Shown here one piece after another: positions 63,258-64,000 of a stretch of 64,000 nt of DNA; the first letter of the stretch is position 1, and each line of letters opens with the position of its first letter. The position numbers and the translations under genes were made by a program. The DNA is from Halieaceae bacterium. GTDB taxonomy: Bacteria; Pseudomonadota; Gammaproteobacteria; Pseudomonadales; Halieaceae. Location: positions 1 through 64,000 of the forward strand of contig CABYND010000003.1 of the NCBI GenBank assembly GCA_902520195.1, read 5' to 3'. Below the pieces are notes generated by a model that did no database searches, was not told the DNA's origin, and worked only from the letters and a program-made list of their open reading frames with translations.

Positions 63258-63985
63258 CACACTACACCGAAGCTGGACAGCAGGCCACCATCCACCGGCA
63301 CGACCGCGCCTGTCATGTATCGACTCTGCGCCACCCAGCACACCACCTCGGCGACTTCGCTATCCTCGGCAAATCGTCGCAACGGAATTTGCTGCGTCAT
63401 TTTATCGAGTGCGGCCTCGCTCAGTTCGGATGTCATTTCGGTGAGCACCAGACCCGGAATCACCAGATTGGCCGTGATGGCTTTTGGCGCCAGTTCAATC
63501 GCCAGCGCCTGAGTGAGCCCCGACAACCCTGCTTTGGAGGAGGCATAGGCCGAGTCGCCGGGGAAGCCACGGAAACCCACCACCGCGCCTACATTGACCA
63601 CTGCGCAGCCTCCGCTCATGTGCGGCACAGCGGCCCGGGTCATATTCATGGCACCCGTGAGATTGACCTGAAGCACCTCTTGCCAAGCCTCGTCGGTCAG
63701 GCGGTGTATCTTGCCGCCGCGGTGCACGCCCGCATTGTTGACCAGCACCTCAACGCGTCCGAAACGTGCCACGATCGCGTCAACCGCTTCGCTAACTGAG
63801 GCTGGGTCAGCCACGTCGCACTGGAACCCTGCCGCGGACTCCCCGAGCGACTGAGCAAGCTCCATTACGGATTCACTCCGCGCGATCAGTGCCACGTTAT
63901 GCCCCGCATCGACTGCCAGCCGTGCGATCGTCGCACCAATCCCCCGCGAGGCACCGGTGACGATCCAGACTCCATCGCCCGCCAT
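63257..63985 (-). CDS. SDR-family oxidoreductase with Ala at the catalytic Ser position
   Basis: A 242-residue FabG-like short-chain dehydrogenase. TGASRGIG gives the NAD(P) motif, and YASSK the catalytic Tyr and Lys. At the position 13 residues before the Tyr, where Ser is expected, the sequence is VNVGAVVG, so Ala. AGGAG lies 8 bases before ATG 63985; a GTG three codons earlier is possible. It is the first gene of the leftward cluster seen in the window; its upstream promoter lies near or beyond the window edge. Confidence 0.88.
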   Translation of the reverse strand: MAGDGVWIVTGASRGIGATIARLAVDAGHNVALIARSESVMELAQSLGESAAGFQCDVADPASVSEAVDAIVARFGRVEVLVNNAGVHRGGKIHRLTDEAWQEVLQVNLTGAMNMTRAAVPHMSGGCAVVNVGAVVGFRGFPGDSAYASSKAGLSGLTQALAIELAPKAITANLVIPGLVLTEMTSELSEAALDKMTQQIPLRRFAEDSEVAEVVCWVAQSRYMTGAVVPVDGGLLSSFGVV

Positions 63986-64000
63986 AGTATTCACTCCTGA

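Noticed and set aside
62613-63512. A 299-codon plus-strand frame
   Set aside because: Antisense to the phosphotransferase and SDR genes, which have clear catalytic motifs; the reading frame shows no known family.

Overview
The window reads as a gammaproteobacterial chromosome segment carrying a large aromatic and N-heterocycle catabolic region. Two TonB-dependent receptors, a Tat-exported molybdenum hydroxylase and a signal-peptide-bearing cyclase imply a Gram-negative cell. The receptor N-termini and the backbone genes on the right (glutaryl-CoA dehydrogenase, FadB-like protein, ModF-like ATPase) resemble marine Cellvibrionales/Halieaceae-type bacteria, but that placement is an inference. 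No rRNA, intact tRNA, CRISPR array, transposase or integrase was seen.

Layout. 0-4.7 kb (+): a RutA-like flavin monooxygenase, then the hydratase / acetaldehyde dehydrogenase / aldolase trio that turns 2-oxopent-4-enoate into pyruvate and acetyl-CoA. 4.7-12.4 kb (-): cupin, HpcH/HpaI aldolase, IclR regulator, hydantoinase A and B, a Rieske oxygenase and a DODA-type dioxygenase. 12.6-17.6 kb (+): acyl-CoA ligase, VOC protein, TonB receptor. 17.7-21.9 kb (-): N-carbamoylase-type M20 hydrolase, C-C hydrolase-like protein, CarAa-like Rieske oxygenase, isochorismatase-family hydrolase. 22.1-24.3 kb (+): NCS1 permease and an unusual SDR, followed by a MarR-like regulator (-). 25.1-30.3 kb (+): second TonB receptor and an IorAB-type molybdenum hydroxylase. 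30.3-39.5 kb (-): one operon with hydrolase, CarAa-like oxygenase, its reductase, BphC-like extradiol dioxygenase, amidase, degenerate M20 protein, aminotransferase and an isopropylmalate-dehydrogenase-like enzyme. 39.8-41.6 kb (+): maleate isomerase and HMG-CoA-lyase-like protein. 41.6-49.9 kb (-): a nine-gene operon containing a full 2-aminophenol meta-cleavage set (dioxygenase beta and alpha, semialdehyde dehydrogenase, oxalocrotonate decarboxylase, aminomuconate deaminase) with an Asp/Glu-racemase homologue, a C-C hydrolase, an alcohol dehydrogenase and a cyclase. 50.5-64 kb: visibly more GC-rich backbone-like genes (GMC oxidoreductase pair, beta-oxidation, ModF-like ATPase, thioesterase, flavin oxidoreductase, acyl-CoA ligase with TetR, phosphotransferase and SDR).

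How it fits together (inference). The aminophenol operon stops at 2-oxopent-4-enoate, and the genes that consume it lie 38 kb away at 1.8-4.7 kb, so the two blocks make one pathway. The two CarAa-like oxygenases, the BphC-like dioxygenase and three C-C hydrolases form a carbazole-like upper route that also ends in 2-oxopent-4-enoate. Ring-opening amidohydrolases (HyuAB, carbamoylase, amidase, isochorismatase family), maleate isomerase, an NCS1 permease and the IorAB enzyme point to a nitrogen-containing ring substrate. The substrate cannot be named from sequence alone. Several encoded enzymes lack expected catalytic residues (two SDRs, an M20 protein, a racemase, a cyclase, and one half of ModF).
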